Below, in pieces: positions 24,806 to 33,025 of a DNA stretch of 64,000 nucleotides. The notes under the pieces are model-generated. The model saw nothing but the letters and a program-made list of their open reading frames with translations, did no database searches and was not told where the DNA came from. Source of the stretch: Paenibacillus ginsengarvi (lineage in GTDB: Bacteria; Bacillota; Bacilli; Paenibacillales; NBRC-103111); assembly GCF_003626695.1 (NCBI RefSeq), contig NZ_RBAH01000009.1, forward strand, positions 1 to 64,000. The letters are read 5' to 3'. Position numbers and translations under genes: made by a program. The first letter of the stretch is position 1. Each line of letters opens with the position of its first letter.

Positions 24806-25699
24806 ATGATCCATTGCGACAATTTGGTGAAAATATTCAAGGTCGCCGACCTGGAGGTCGTTGCCCTGCAAGGGCTCGATCTGCACGTCGAGCCGGGCGA
24901 GCTGATGGCGATTATCGGCAACAGCGGCAGCGGCAAGTCGACGCTACTCAACATGCTCGGGGGGCTGGACCGCCCCTCGGCCGGCAATCTCGTCGTGGAC
25001 GGCAAGGACCTGCTCAAATTTACGGAGAAAGACATCGTCAAGTACAAAAGAGAAACGGTCGGGTTCGTCTGGCAAAATAATGCCCGCAACCTGATTCCGT
25101 ACTTGACGGCGCTGGAAAACGTGGAGCTGCCGATATTGCTGCAAGGCCGCCGGAAGCGGCAGCGGGCGCTGGAACTGCTCGATGCCGTCGGCCTTAGCCA
25201 CCGGACCCGCAACAAGCTGAACCAATTGTCAGGGGGTGAACAGCAGCGTGTCGCGATCGCCATTGCGCTTGCGAACCATCCGCGCCTGCTGCTTGCCGAC
25301 GAGCCGACGGGATCGCTCGATTCCAAGATGGGCAACCAGATTTTGGACCTGTTCCGGGAGCTGAACCGCTCCCTCGGGCTTACGGTCGTCATCGTCACGC
25401 ACGACCCGCTGCTGGCGAAAAAGGTCGACCGCGTTGTCGCGATCCGCGACGGCAAAACGTCGGCGGAGTTTATCCGCAACCGTTCGTATGCCGACGAACT
25501 GGCCGAACTGGCGCAGGGCCACGACGTCGAAGAGGAAACGCACGTCGAATACGCCATACTGGACAAGGCGGGGCGGCTGCAAATTCCGTCCAACCTGCTG
25601 GATGAGGTCGGCATGAAAAACAAGAACAAGATGGTCGTGACGGTGGAAGAGGGCAAAATCATTTTGCTGCCGCCGGAAAACGAGAAAATCGCCAAATAA
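24806..25699 (+). CDS. ABC ATPase with C-terminal AbrB-like domain
   Basis: A 297-residue protein. Residues 1-225 are a MacB/LolD-type ATPase: Walker A GNSGSGKST, signature LSGGEQQRVAIAIA, Walker B LLLADEPTGSLD, and switch VIVTHDP. The last 45 residues (about 250-297) look like a swapped-hairpin AbrB/MazE fold: AILDKAGRLQIPSNLLDEVG, then KMVVTVEEGKIILLPPE. That module usually binds DNA or dimerises, so this ATPase could form an extra dimer contact or act as a transport-linked regulator. It starts 3 bases after the permease. Confidence 0.85.
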   Translation: MIHCDNLVKIFKVADLEVVALQGLDLHVEPGELMAIIGNSGSGKSTLLNMLGGLDRPSAGNLVVDGKDLLKFTEKDIVKYKRETVGFVWQNNARNLIPYLTALENVELPILLQGRRKRQRALELLDAVGLSHRTRNKLNQLSGGEQQRVAIAIALANHPRLLLADEPTGSLDSKMGNQILDLFRELNRSLGLTVVIVTHDPLLAKKVDRVVAIRDGKTSAEFIRNRSYADELAELAQGHDVEEETHVEYAILDKAGRLQIPSNLLDEVGMKNKNKMVVTVEEGKIILLPPENEKIAK

Positions 25700-25722
25700 C
25701 GGCCGTCAGGCTGGACCAGGCC

Positions 25723-25755
25723 CCCCCGCTCATGCTCAGGCGGGGGTGTTTGTTT
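25723..25755 (+). terminator. Terminator of the ABC export operon
   Basis: CCCCCGC pairs with GCGGGGG around a 10-base loop, followed by the T-rich TGTTTGTTT. Confidence 0.75.
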
Positions 25756-25787
25756 GCGGGAGAATATTCCGGGCCTTCCACGTGAAT

Positions 25788-25817
25788 TTGATCCGCGAAG
25801 CGGACAGGTGGTATAAT
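25788..25817 (+). promoter_or_regulatory. Sigma-A type promoter before the cyclophilin gene
   Basis: TTGATC (25788-25793), an 18-base spacer and a perfect TATAAT (25812-25817) lie about 34 bases before ATG 25851. Confidence 0.65.
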
Positions 25818-25850
25818 TTGGGGCGAGATTGAAGAGAGAGGGATCAGCGA

Positions 25851-26489
25851 ATGAGACGGTTTTGGGTCAAAACGATCGGAACGGCTGCGATCGCAGGAGC
25901 GCTTGCCCTTGCGCTCGGCGGATGCGGAGGGATGCCTTCGGCAAAAACGGGGGAGAAAAGCTGGAGCGCTCCGCCGGCAATGGCGCTGAAGACGGATAAA
26001 AACTATGAGGCGGTATTCGATACGACCGAAGGTAAATTTATCGTCAACCTTTTAAAGGATACGGCGCCGAAAACCGTAAACAATTTTGTCTTTTTGTCCA
26101 GACAAGGATTTTACGAGAACGTCGTTTTTCATCGCATCATGAAATCGTTCATGATCCAGACGGGCGATCCGACGGGAACCGGTATGGGCGGTCCGGGCTA
26201 CACGATCGAGGATGAGCTGAAAACGACGTACAAATACGAACCGGGCATTGTCGCGATGGCGAAATCCCAGCAAAAAAACTCGGGAGGCAGCCAGTTTTTC
26301 ATCTGTACGGGCCCCGATTGCGCCAATTTGAACAAGCAGCCGGACTACACCATATTCGGGCAAGTAACCTCCGGTATGGATGTCGTGCAAAAAATTGCCG
26401 CTACGCCCGTCAAGCAGGACGCGCGGGGAGAACCCAGCCTTCCGATGAAGGAAGTCAAAATAAACAAAATCGAAATTCAAGAAAAATAA
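25851..26489 (+). CDS. Lipoprotein peptidyl-prolyl isomerase (cyclophilin)
   Basis: A 212-residue lipoprotein cyclophilin. The signal ends in lipobox LGGC (residue 25). The domain begins at about residue 55 (AVFDTTEGKFIVNLL) and contains VVFHRIMKSFMIQTGDPTGTG, with the catalytic Arg in FHRI, and SGGSQFFICT. It speeds prolyl isomerisation of proteins at the outer face of the membrane. ATG 25851 has a GAGGGA site and its own promoter. The DUF402 gene follows 43 bases later. Confidence 0.9.
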   Translation: MRRFWVKTIGTAAIAGALALALGGCGGMPSAKTGEKSWSAPPAMALKTDKNYEAVFDTTEGKFIVNLLKDTAPKTVNNFVFLSRQGFYENVVFHRIMKSFMIQTGDPTGTGMGGPGYTIEDELKTTYKYEPGIVAMAKSQQKNSGGSQFFICTGPDCANLNKQPDYTIFGQVTSGMDVVQKIAATPVKQDARGEPSLPMKEVKINKIEIQEK

Positions 26490-26532
26490 TTGCGACAGCA
26501 ATCAGAAGCGGTACGAGGGGGATGGAAGCGAA

Positions 26533-27069
26533 TTGATACGCCAATACGCAGATCGAACCGAATGGGGGAGAATAGCCCGCAAACAATTTACCGTTGTCCC
26601 GGTAAAAACGATCGGTTTTTCCGGAACGGTTACGCTAGTTGAGCTTCAGAAGGTAAACGAACCGCTGTACAGCGTATATGAGACCGAGCGAATATGCATC
26701 GCGGATGACGGGTACAAATGGCTACAGCTGTTTCCCGAGTATGCGCATTACACGGTTACCGCCATGTATGACGATACGAACCGCAGCGTGCAAAGGGTCA
26801 TTTCGATATGCAAGTGTCAAGGCGTTACCGAAAGCGGCGTGCCGTGGTACGAGGATTTGTACTTGAGTCTGGTTGTGCTGCCCGGCGGGGAGCTGTACGT
26901 CATGTATCAAGAACGTCTGGAGGAGGCCGTCCGCAGCGGCCAACTGACTCAGGCAGACGCCGATCTGGCGTGGGAAACGGCTAATCATGTGATGGACGAA
27001 TACCGAACCGGTTCGTTCGACCTGCTGCTCGTGGCAGACAAGCATCTGCAGGAGCTGATCGACGAATAA
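26533..27069 (+). CDS. DUF402 family protein (second copy)
   Basis: A 178-residue paralogue of the protein at 13989. Both start with a short basic segment (MIRQYADRTEWGRI here; MKRKIANRPDWARL there) and share the metal-site block, here GVPWYEDLYLSLVVLPGG. The start is TTG 26533, chosen because it aligns with the paralogue start; GGGGG and GGAAG lie upstream. Known DUF402 proteins include nucleoside di/triphosphatases, but this copy lacks other clues. It lies between the cyclophilin and an esterase gene. Confidence 0.72.
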   Translation: MIRQYADRTEWGRIARKQFTVVPVKTIGFSGTVTLVELQKVNEPLYSVYETERICIADDGYKWLQLFPEYAHYTVTAMYDDTNRSVQRVISICKCQGVTESGVPWYEDLYLSLVVLPGGELYVMYQERLEEAVRSGQLTQADADLAWETANHVMDEYRTGSFDLLLVADKHLQELIDE

Positions 27070-27090
27070 GCGAGTGATGGGGGGGCGGCC

Positions 27091-27759
27091 ATGAGCGATA
27101 AAGTGTGTTTGGGCTTACATGGCTTTACGGGAGGGCCGTTCGAACTTACGCCGCTCGCCCGGTATTTGGAGAACGCCGGTTGGACGTGTTTACTGCCGAC
27201 GCTGCCGGGGCACGAACGACCTGACGGACTAAGACAGGTCCGGTGGAACGACTGGCTGGATGCGGCGGAGCGAGAGGCGCAGCGGCTGACGGAACGTTAC
27301 GGTTCGTTTGATTTGGTCGGTTTTTCGATGGGCGGCGCTTTGGCGGCCCATATAGCGAGCCGTTATCCGGTTCGCCGTCTCGTGCTGCTGAACGCGGCGG
27401 TCATTTATGCGAGCCCTTATCTGCTGCTGCAGGACTTCGGATCGGCGCTGCAAGCCGGCGACTGGAGACGGTATATGAAAATCCGGCGTACGCCGCTGCG
27501 GGCTACGGTGCAATTCATGCGGCTGGTACGCTCGGCCAAGCCGATGTGGAAGGGGATCGGGGCGCCGACAATGATTGCCCAGAGCGGCCGCGATCCGGTC
27601 GTGCATCCGCATAGCGCCAGCGTGCTCGCTTCCCTCATTCCGAGCGTGGCGCGGGTTGAGTACTTTCCCGCCTCGAAGCATCTCATCTGTCTCGATCGGG
27701 AGGCGGACGCGTTGTTTGCGAGAATCGGGCAGTTTTTGTCGGACGAGACGGGTCTATGA
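27091..27759 (+). CDS. Alpha/beta hydrolase (carboxylesterase)
   Basis: A 222-residue alpha/beta hydrolase close to small monoacylglycerol lipase or carboxylesterase proteins. HGFTGGPFELTPLARYL supplies the oxyanion-hole loop. The triad is the nucleophile Ser in GFSMGG (about residue 75), Asp in SGRDPVVHP (about 168), and His in ASKHLICLD (about 197). The oxyanion loop and cap match esterases that act on short-chain esters. ATG 27091 follows GGGGGG. The YdcF-like gene starts 16 bases after its stop. Confidence 0.85.
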   Translation: MSDKVCLGLHGFTGGPFELTPLARYLENAGWTCLLPTLPGHERPDGLRQVRWNDWLDAAEREAQRLTERYGSFDLVGFSMGGALAAHIASRYPVRRLVLLNAAVIYASPYLLLQDFGSALQAGDWRRYMKIRRTPLRATVQFMRLVRSAKPMWKGIGAPTMIAQSGRDPVVHPHSASVLASLIPSVARVEYFPASKHLICLDREADALFARIGQFLSDETGL

Positions 27760-27775
27760 CATTAAAGGGGGAACC

Positions 27776-28426
27776 ATGAACAGATCGAGACATGCATATT
27801 CCCCGCAAGGCGGCAAACGATGGCTTAGACGGTTGATTGCATTCGTCAGCGCTGCCGTGCTGCTAGGGCTCATCTGGGTCGGATATGTCCAGTGGCGTAT
27901 CCGATCGGTCCAGGATATGCCGCTCGCCCGAGATGCACAAGTGGCAATCGTACTGGGAGCCTCGCTCAGAAACGACAAGCCGAGTCCGGCGCTGCGAGAG
28001 CGGCTAGAGCAGGCGTACAAGCTGTACGAGATCGGTGGTGTGAGCCGGTTGATTGTCAGCGGGGGACTAGACGACAATGGTGCTACCATAACCGAAGCGG
28101 AGGGAATGAAGCGATATTTGATCGGGCGTGGAATCCCCGAGGAGGCGATCCTCGAAGAAGGAGAATCGACGAGCACATATGAGAACCTGCTGTTCAGCAA
28201 GCGGATTATGGATCGCGAAGGCTGGACGCGCCCGATCATCGTCACTCATCAATATCATGGCGCCCGATCGATGGATATTGCGGATTTTATCGGCTTGAGC
28301 GGGGCTACGGCATCGCTCGCCGACTCGGAGGTCATCTGGATGCCTTGGCATAAAGGCAGGGAGACGCTGGCGTTTGCCAAATGGTACGCAAACAAGCTGC
28401 TGCTGTCGTTCCGGCCTACGGCTTGA
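27776..28426 (+). CDS. YdcF/SanA-family membrane protein (DUF218)
   Basis: A 216-residue protein with one N-terminal membrane helix (about 19-40) and a DUF218 domain: VAIVLGASLRNDKPSPALRERL, LIVSGGLDDNGATITEAEGM, ESTSTYENLLFSKRIM and IIVTHQYHGARSM. Relatives such as SanA affect envelope barrier function; the biochemical role is not settled. ATG 27776 follows AAAGGGGG. The much longer frame upstream overlaps the esterase gene and is rejected. A terminator follows. Confidence 0.82.
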   Translation: MNRSRHAYSPQGGKRWLRRLIAFVSAAVLLGLIWVGYVQWRIRSVQDMPLARDAQVAIVLGASLRNDKPSPALRERLEQAYKLYEIGGVSRLIVSGGLDDNGATITEAEGMKRYLIGRGIPEEAILEEGESTSTYENLLFSKRIMDREGWTRPIIVTHQYHGARSMDIADFIGLSGATASLADSEVIWMPWHKGRETLAFAKWYANKLLLSFRPTA

Positions 28427-28499
28427 TAAGCGGGGACAGGTTAATTCTACTCCATAAAAGTGGCACCGCTCCCGTATCCGCCTCACGTTGAACTATCGC

Positions 28500-28529
28500 A
28501 AAGAAACCGTCCGAGCGGACGGTTTCTTT
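28500..28529. terminator. Bidirectional terminator between convergent genes
   Basis: A perfect 14-base stem (AAAGAAACCGTCCG) around a two-base centre. A and T runs on both sides let it work for the YdcF gene on the plus strand and the deacetylase gene on the minus strand. Confidence 0.85.
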
Positions 28530-28554
28530 CCTTCGTATTAACGTTACAACCGCT

Positions 28555-29841
28555 TCAAGCAATGTAACGGAGCTTTAATTCGTTTTTCGAAATCGCGACG
28601 ATTTTCGGCTCCAGCAGATTGGTTTTCTCCTTCAATCGTTCCTTGCCCCTTGGGTGAACAACATACAGCAGCAGGCGCAAATAAGTGCGAGTCATACTGG
28701 CGAACAGTCCTTCGGGCAAATCGACGACCGTAAACCCGAGCTGCTTGGAGCCGCGGTGAATCATCGTAATGCCGTACAAGCCCTTCACCTTCTCATATTG
28801 GGGATCGGTGAGCAGCAGTTGGCTGATCGTGGGCATCAGCATCCGCGTTCGGCGAATGAGCTGAGTGGCTAGCTGCACGCTGCTCCGGGAATCGAGGCCG
28901 AGCTTGAACAGCGTATAGTTGTCCAGATGCATCTCCGCAATCAGATCCCCTCTGCGAATCTGCTCTCCGTCCGGCAGCACGATCGATTGTCTGCCCTGAT
29001 ATTCCCGTACGCGCAGCTTAACTAGCGGATTGTCCGAGTCGACCAGCTTGAGCTGGAACAGCTTGACGAAGCAGCGCTCCCAGGCCATCCAGGCGTTGAC
29101 GATCACCCGCTTGAACAAGCCAAGCCGGTATTTCACAGACAGTTGCAGCAGCTCGTCGACGCGAGCGGTGACGAGTCCGTTTTGCCGCATATGCACGAGC
29201 ACCTCATCGAGCGCCTCGAGCATATAAGCAGGGGCATCACGGTCCGCTCCGAACGTTTCCCCGCTGTCATGGAGCAGGACGACGGAGCCGGGGCGTATGC
29301 TTCGCATCAGCCTGGCCTTCAGCTTGTTACGGCCGATCCGGCTGCGCCAGTCCTTCGGCATAACCGACCACAGCACAACGGTGTACGACTTCAGAAAGAA
29401 CAGATCGAAAAAGTTCAGGATGCCCCACGGCGGGCGATAGAAGGCCGGCTTCGTGCCCGTTATCGAAGCGACGATGTCGGCGGATCGGTCAGCATGCTTG
29501 TCGCGTACGGACCAGGGAGACATGAACCAGTTGGACGTGTGCGAATAGTTATGAATGCCGAGCTGATGGCCTTCGTCATGGATGCGTTTGATAAGCTCGG
29601 GGTATCGCTCCGCCTTGGAGCCGAGTACGAAAAAAGTTGCCTTCGCTCCGTGCTTGCGCAGCAGATCAAGCAGATGAGGAGTATACACTGGATCGGGACC
29701 GTCGTCGAACGTCAGGGCGACCTGATTCGACGCTTTTCCCCGGCGGAAGACGCCAATGGCAAAGATTCGCGTCACCACCCACGGAACGATCGTGTAGATC
29801 GCAACAATAAGCAAAAAAGCGAATAGGAGACGCTCCTTCAT
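28555..29841 (-). CDS. Polysaccharide deacetylase with YkoP-like C-terminal domain
   Basis: A 428-residue membrane-anchored protein: one N-terminal helix (about 4-28), then a NodB deacetylase domain (about 35-240) with motif 1 TFDDGPDP, motif 2 HNYSHTS, motif 3 RPPWG and motif 5 LLHDSG, so the metal and catalytic residues look intact. The last 190 residues resemble B. subtilis YkoP, here fused. It likely removes acetyl groups from cell-wall or extracellular glycan outside the membrane. ATG 29841 has AGGAG at 8 bases; the longer GTG start at 29850 has its site too close. Confidence 0.82.
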   Translation of the reverse strand: MKERLLFAFLLIVAIYTIVPWVVTRIFAIGVFRRGKASNQVALTFDDGPDPVYTPHLLDLLRKHGAKATFFVLGSKAERYPELIKRIHDEGHQLGIHNYSHTSNWFMSPWSVRDKHADRSADIVASITGTKPAFYRPPWGILNFFDLFFLKSYTVVLWSVMPKDWRSRIGRNKLKARLMRSIRPGSVVLLHDSGETFGADRDAPAYMLEALDEVLVHMRQNGLVTARVDELLQLSVKYRLGLFKRVIVNAWMAWERCFVKLFQLKLVDSDNPLVKLRVREYQGRQSIVLPDGEQIRRGDLIAEMHLDNYTLFKLGLDSRSSVQLATQLIRRTRMLMPTISQLLLTDPQYEKVKGLYGITMIHRGSKQLGFTVVDLPEGLFASMTRTYLRLLLYVVHPRGKERLKEKTNLLEPKIVAISKNELKLRYIA

Positions 29842-30076
29842 CGTTATCACTCCTAATCCCGTGTGAGAAAAATGGAACCTCTACCTTCCATTTTGGCGCT
29901 TTTTGCCGCCCGATTCAAGCATAAAATTTGCTAACTTTACTTCCTTTAATCATAGGACAACTTCTTGCTTTGTACATTATAGGCAGGGGCCATTCCGCCG
30001 CTTAATGCGGGGCCGGAATACCCGGCTTCCGGACTTCGGCGGCCGGGCCGTAACCTATAAACAAGAGGTGATTCCG

Positions 30077-31039
30077 ATGAACATTCGCGTCGTTGCCGGC
30101 GATACGCCCAAGTCGTCGCGGCAGATCAATGTCGTGCTGCGCAATCCCGAGCCGGTATCCTTATCGGAAGCCGAACCGCAAATAAACGGAAAAACCGTTC
30201 CGGCGCAAGGGCCATTTGCCGACATTATGAAAGAGCTGGATCAGATGGTCGGGCTGGAGAACGTCAAGGAACTCGTTTATGAAATATACGCGCTGCTGCA
30301 GATCGGACAGTTCCGGACGGAAGCGGGACTTGCCGCCTCGCAGCAGGTGTATCACATGGTATTTAAGGGAAACCCCGGAACCGGCAAAACGACGGTCGCC
30401 CGCATTATCGCGAAGCTGTTCCATGCGATGGGCTTGCTGCAAAAGGGACATCTGGTCGAAGTGGAACGCGCCGATCTGGTCGGCGAATATATCGGGCATA
30501 CGGCACTGAAGACGCGTGAGCTGATCAAAAAGGCGATGGGCGGCATTTTATTCATCGATGAAGCGTACAGCCTGGCGCGCGGGGGCGAGAAAGATTTCGG
30601 CAAGGAAGCGATCGATACGATCGTGAAGGCGATGGAAGATTACAAAAATCAGTTTGTGCTTATTTTGGCCGGCTATTCGGAGGAAATGGATTTTTTCCTC
30701 GCGACGAATCCTGGGCTGCCTTCGCGGTTTCCAATTATGATCGATTTTCCCGACTATGCGATCGATCAATTGGTGCAAATTGCCGAAGGGATGGTCAAGG
30801 AACGGGATTATACGCTAATTCCGGCCAGTCTTATGAAGCTGCGTCAACTACTTGCCGCGGAAAAAATGAACGACACGGTGGCGTTCAGCAACGCCCGCTT
30901 CGTCCGCAATCTGATGGAGAAGTCCGTCCGGTACCAGGCAGTGCGTCTGCTCGGCCAATACGCGAATTCGTCTCCGGGCCGGCAGGAGCTCATGACGATC
31001 AAGCCCGAGGATATGCGGGTCGATAAGAAAAGCTTCTAG
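30077..31039 (+). CDS. spoVK: Stage V sporulation protein K (AAA ATPase)
   Basis: A 320-residue CbbX-type AAA ATPase required for spore maturation in Bacillus. Walker A is FKGNPGTGKTTVAR (about residues 96-109), Walker B is GGILFIDEAYSLARGG, and the pore-type segment GEYIGHTALKTRELI matches the family. Sensor segments lie in LAGYSEEMDFFL and NPGLPSRFP. ATG 30077 follows AAGAGGTG; the longer frame from 29903 has no support. It is the first gene of the conserved spoVK-hflX-ynbB-glnRA block, though three genes intervene here. The 227-base gap upstream shows no gene. Confidence 0.9.
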   Translation: MNIRVVAGDTPKSSRQINVVLRNPEPVSLSEAEPQINGKTVPAQGPFADIMKELDQMVGLENVKELVYEIYALLQIGQFRTEAGLAASQQVYHMVFKGNPGTGKTTVARIIAKLFHAMGLLQKGHLVEVERADLVGEYIGHTALKTRELIKKAMGGILFIDEAYSLARGGEKDFGKEAIDTIVKAMEDYKNQFVLILAGYSEEMDFFLATNPGLPSRFPIMIDFPDYAIDQLVQIAEGMVKERDYTLIPASLMKLRQLLAAEKMNDTVAFSNARFVRNLMEKSVRYQAVRLLGQYANSSPGRQELMTIKPEDMRVDKKSF

Positions 31040-31062
31040 ACGAAGCCTGAGAAAAGGCGGGG

Positions 31063-31084
31063 GCCGCTATCGCAGCGGCTTTTC
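31063..31084 (+). terminator. Terminator after spoVK
   Basis: GCCGCT pairs with AGCGGC around ATCGC, followed by TTTT. Confidence 0.65.
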
Positions 31085-31204
31085 GTTACCTCTTTTACGT
31101 TTTTTTTGCGTTCTCCCGCATGCAGCTTGCGGAGGATTCATGTATAATACGGGCATCGGCTAGGAAGACATATAACGAAATAGGCCGGATGGGAGAGTGT
31201 TTAT

Positions 31205-31888
31205 GTGATACGAGCTGTCGTGTTTGACTTTGACGGACTAATTTTGGATACGGAAACGAACGAATACCATGCCTATGCCGACACGTACCGGCATCACGGC
31301 GCGGAGCTTCCGCTAGAGGTTTGGTCGAGGGTAATCGGAACGGACATGTTGTCGGTATTCGATCCTTATGTATATTTGGAGGAACGCACCGGAAAGCCGG
31401 TCGACCGCGAAAAGTTCCAGACGATGCGCCGCCAGCTGTTCACGGAGCGAATGGCGCAGGAGCAATTGCGACCGGGCGTCGTATCCGTGCTGGAGCAGGC
31501 GAAGGAGCTTGGCCTGCGGATCGGACTGGCCTCCAGCTCTTCGATCGACTGGATTACCGGCTACATGGATAAATTCGGCATCGGCGGTTATTTTTCCATC
31601 ATGCGCACTCGTGACAACGTGGCGAAGGTGAAGCCGGACCCCGAGTTGTACAGGCAGGCGGTAGAGCATTTGGGCGTGCAGCCGCATGAGGCGCTGGCGT
31701 TTGAGGACTCGCCGAACGGAGCTTTGGCCGCGTTTCGGGCCGGACTCCACTGTGTAATCGTACCGAACGCGGTGACCGGGACGCTGGCATTTGGCGAGCA
31801 TAGCAAACGAATAGCGACGATGGAAGGGCTCGATCTGGAACGGCTGCTCAAGGAGCTGTCGCCGGAACGCCCTGTAAGCTCTCTATGA
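31205..31888 (+). CDS. HAD-superfamily phosphatase (beta-phosphoglucomutase-like)
   Basis: A 227-residue HAD enzyme with all four motifs: DFDGLILDTE (nucleophile Asp), GLASSSS (motif II), VKPDPELY (Lys), and AFEDSPNGALAAFRAG (acidic motif IV). The helical cap and the EDSxxG motif are typical of the beta-phosphoglucomutase/phosphonatase group; a sugar phosphate is a likely substrate. GTG 31205 follows GGGAG. Its stop overlaps the next start as ATGA, so it is coupled to the radical SAM gene. Confidence 0.83.
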   Translation: MIRAVVFDFDGLILDTETNEYHAYADTYRHHGAELPLEVWSRVIGTDMLSVFDPYVYLEERTGKPVDREKFQTMRRQLFTERMAQEQLRPGVVSVLEQAKELGLRIGLASSSSIDWITGYMDKFGIGGYFSIMRTRDNVAKVKPDPELYRQAVEHLGVQPHEALAFEDSPNGALAAFRAGLHCVIVPNAVTGTLAFGEHSKRIATMEGLDLERLLKELSPERPVSSL

Positions 31889-32706
31889 CTACGTTCAGCC
31901 GCAAGCAGCCGAAGAGCTTACTCAATCCGGCTTCCGGATATTTGACGGGCTACAGCCATACGCTCAATCCATATGCGGGCTGCCAATACGGCTGTTCGTA
32001 CTGTTATGTGCGCAAAATGCCCGTCGCGTTATTCCGCCGCGAGCCGTGGGGAGAATGGGTAGACGCCAAAATCGGCTCGGCGCAGCTGCTCGCCAAGGAG
32101 CTGGCGAAAGAAAAGCGGAAAGGGCCGGTAACGATTTTCATGTCCTCCAGCACCGATCCGTATCAGCCGCTTGAAGCTTCCGAGCAGATTACCCGTTCCT
32201 TCTTGGAGGCGATGGTGAGCGACCCTCCGGATTTTCTGTTCGTGCAGACGCGCAGTCCGCTAGTAACCCGTGACATCGATTTGCTGCTGGCGCTAAAAGA
32301 CAGGCTGCGTATAAGCATGACGGTGGAGACCGATCTGGAAAGCGTCAGAAAAGCGTTTACCCCGTCGGCGCCGCCGGTTGCGGGGAGACTGGCCGCTCTG
32401 CGCAAGTTGGCGGAGGCTGGGCTGCCGACACAGGCAGCCGTTTCCCCGGTGCTGCCGAGCAGTCCGGCATTCGCAGAGATAGTCGCCGGAGTAACGGATC
32501 GGGTATGCATCGACGACTTTTTCATGGGAGACGGCAGCCTCGGACGGAGAACCGAAACGCTCGGCATCCGTGCCATTTTCGAGGAGATGGGGTTTGGCGA
32601 CTGGTACGACCGTAAACGCTATTTGGACATCGTGTCCGCATTCGAAGCTTATCTCCCGCCGAAACGAATCAAAATCAGCCAGGCTGGTTTTTTGCCGGAT
32701 GTTTAA
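31885..32706 (+). CDS. SPL-family radical SAM protein
   Basis: A 273-residue radical SAM protein. The cluster motif is CQYGCSYC (CxxxCxxC, about residues 32-39), in a context (NPYAGCQYGCSYCYVRKMPV) typical of the spore-photoproduct-lyase-like group. Next come MSSSTDPYQPLE and TVETD, also typical. It is shorter than true SplB and lacks its N-terminal region, so the repair function is not assured; the substrate is unknown. It overlaps the HAD gene by 4 bases. Confidence 0.8.
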   Translation: MTTFSRKQPKSLLNPASGYLTGYSHTLNPYAGCQYGCSYCYVRKMPVALFRREPWGEWVDAKIGSAQLLAKELAKEKRKGPVTIFMSSSTDPYQPLEASEQITRSFLEAMVSDPPDFLFVQTRSPLVTRDIDLLLALKDRLRISMTVETDLESVRKAFTPSAPPVAGRLAALRKLAEAGLPTQAAVSPVLPSSPAFAEIVAGVTDRVCIDDFFMGDGSLGRRTETLGIRAIFEEMGFGDWYDRKRYLDIVSAFEAYLPPKRIKISQAGFLPDV

Positions 32707-32828
32707 AGATTTAATAGTTTGAAGATTCATTATTAGCAGAAAAGTTGGAATCATTAGAATTTTTGTTTCACTGCAAACAAAGGTATGGTATATTAGAGGG
32801 CGAGAGACGGGGTAGAAAATATTGTAAA

Positions 32829-32913
32829 CCATACCTGGCAAACTTGCCGAAAGGCAGGGACGCAAAGCCACAGGTCTAAGGCTCGGTGGGGCTATGACAG
32901 CTGGGTTGCTGAA
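32829..32913 (+). ncRNA. Cyclic di-GMP-I (GEMM) riboswitch
   Basis: The sequence shows the hallmark core GGGACGCAAAGCC then GGTCTAA. Upstream is the P2 hairpin TTGCC-GAAA-GGCA, whose GAAA tetraloop matches the consensus, and downstream is the P3 arm GCTGGGTT. It lies before the GGDEF-kinase gene with a terminator at 32947-32980. Binding of c-di-GMP should change folding between aptamer and terminator. A TATATT box at 32789-32794 may be its promoter. Rest of the 320-base gap: nothing else seen. Confidence 0.92.
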
Positions 32914-32946
32914 ACTTTCGCGCACACGATGCAATCACGACCATGG

Positions 32947-32980
32947 GCCGTCCCTAGCCAGGGGATGGCTTTATCATTTT
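32947..32980 (+). terminator. Expression-platform terminator of the riboswitch
   Basis: GCCGTCCC pairs with GGGATGGC (one G-T wobble) around TAGCCA, followed by TTTATCATTTT. It lies between the aptamer and ATG 33026, so it can abort transcription of the kinase gene. Whether c-di-GMP turns the gene on or off cannot be told by eye. Confidence 0.65.
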
Positions 32981-33025
32981 CCTCCTGTATCGGTCTATCA
33001 TCACGCACCGGAAGGGAAGAACCCT

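Noticed and set aside
29842-30076. GC-rich foldable region before spoVK as a possible structured RNA
   Set aside because: It can form local stems, but no known riboswitch core or clear terminator is present.
32894-33025. N-terminal extension of the GGDEF-kinase gene
   Set aside because: These codons run through the riboswitch and its terminator; ATG 33026 has a ribosome site.
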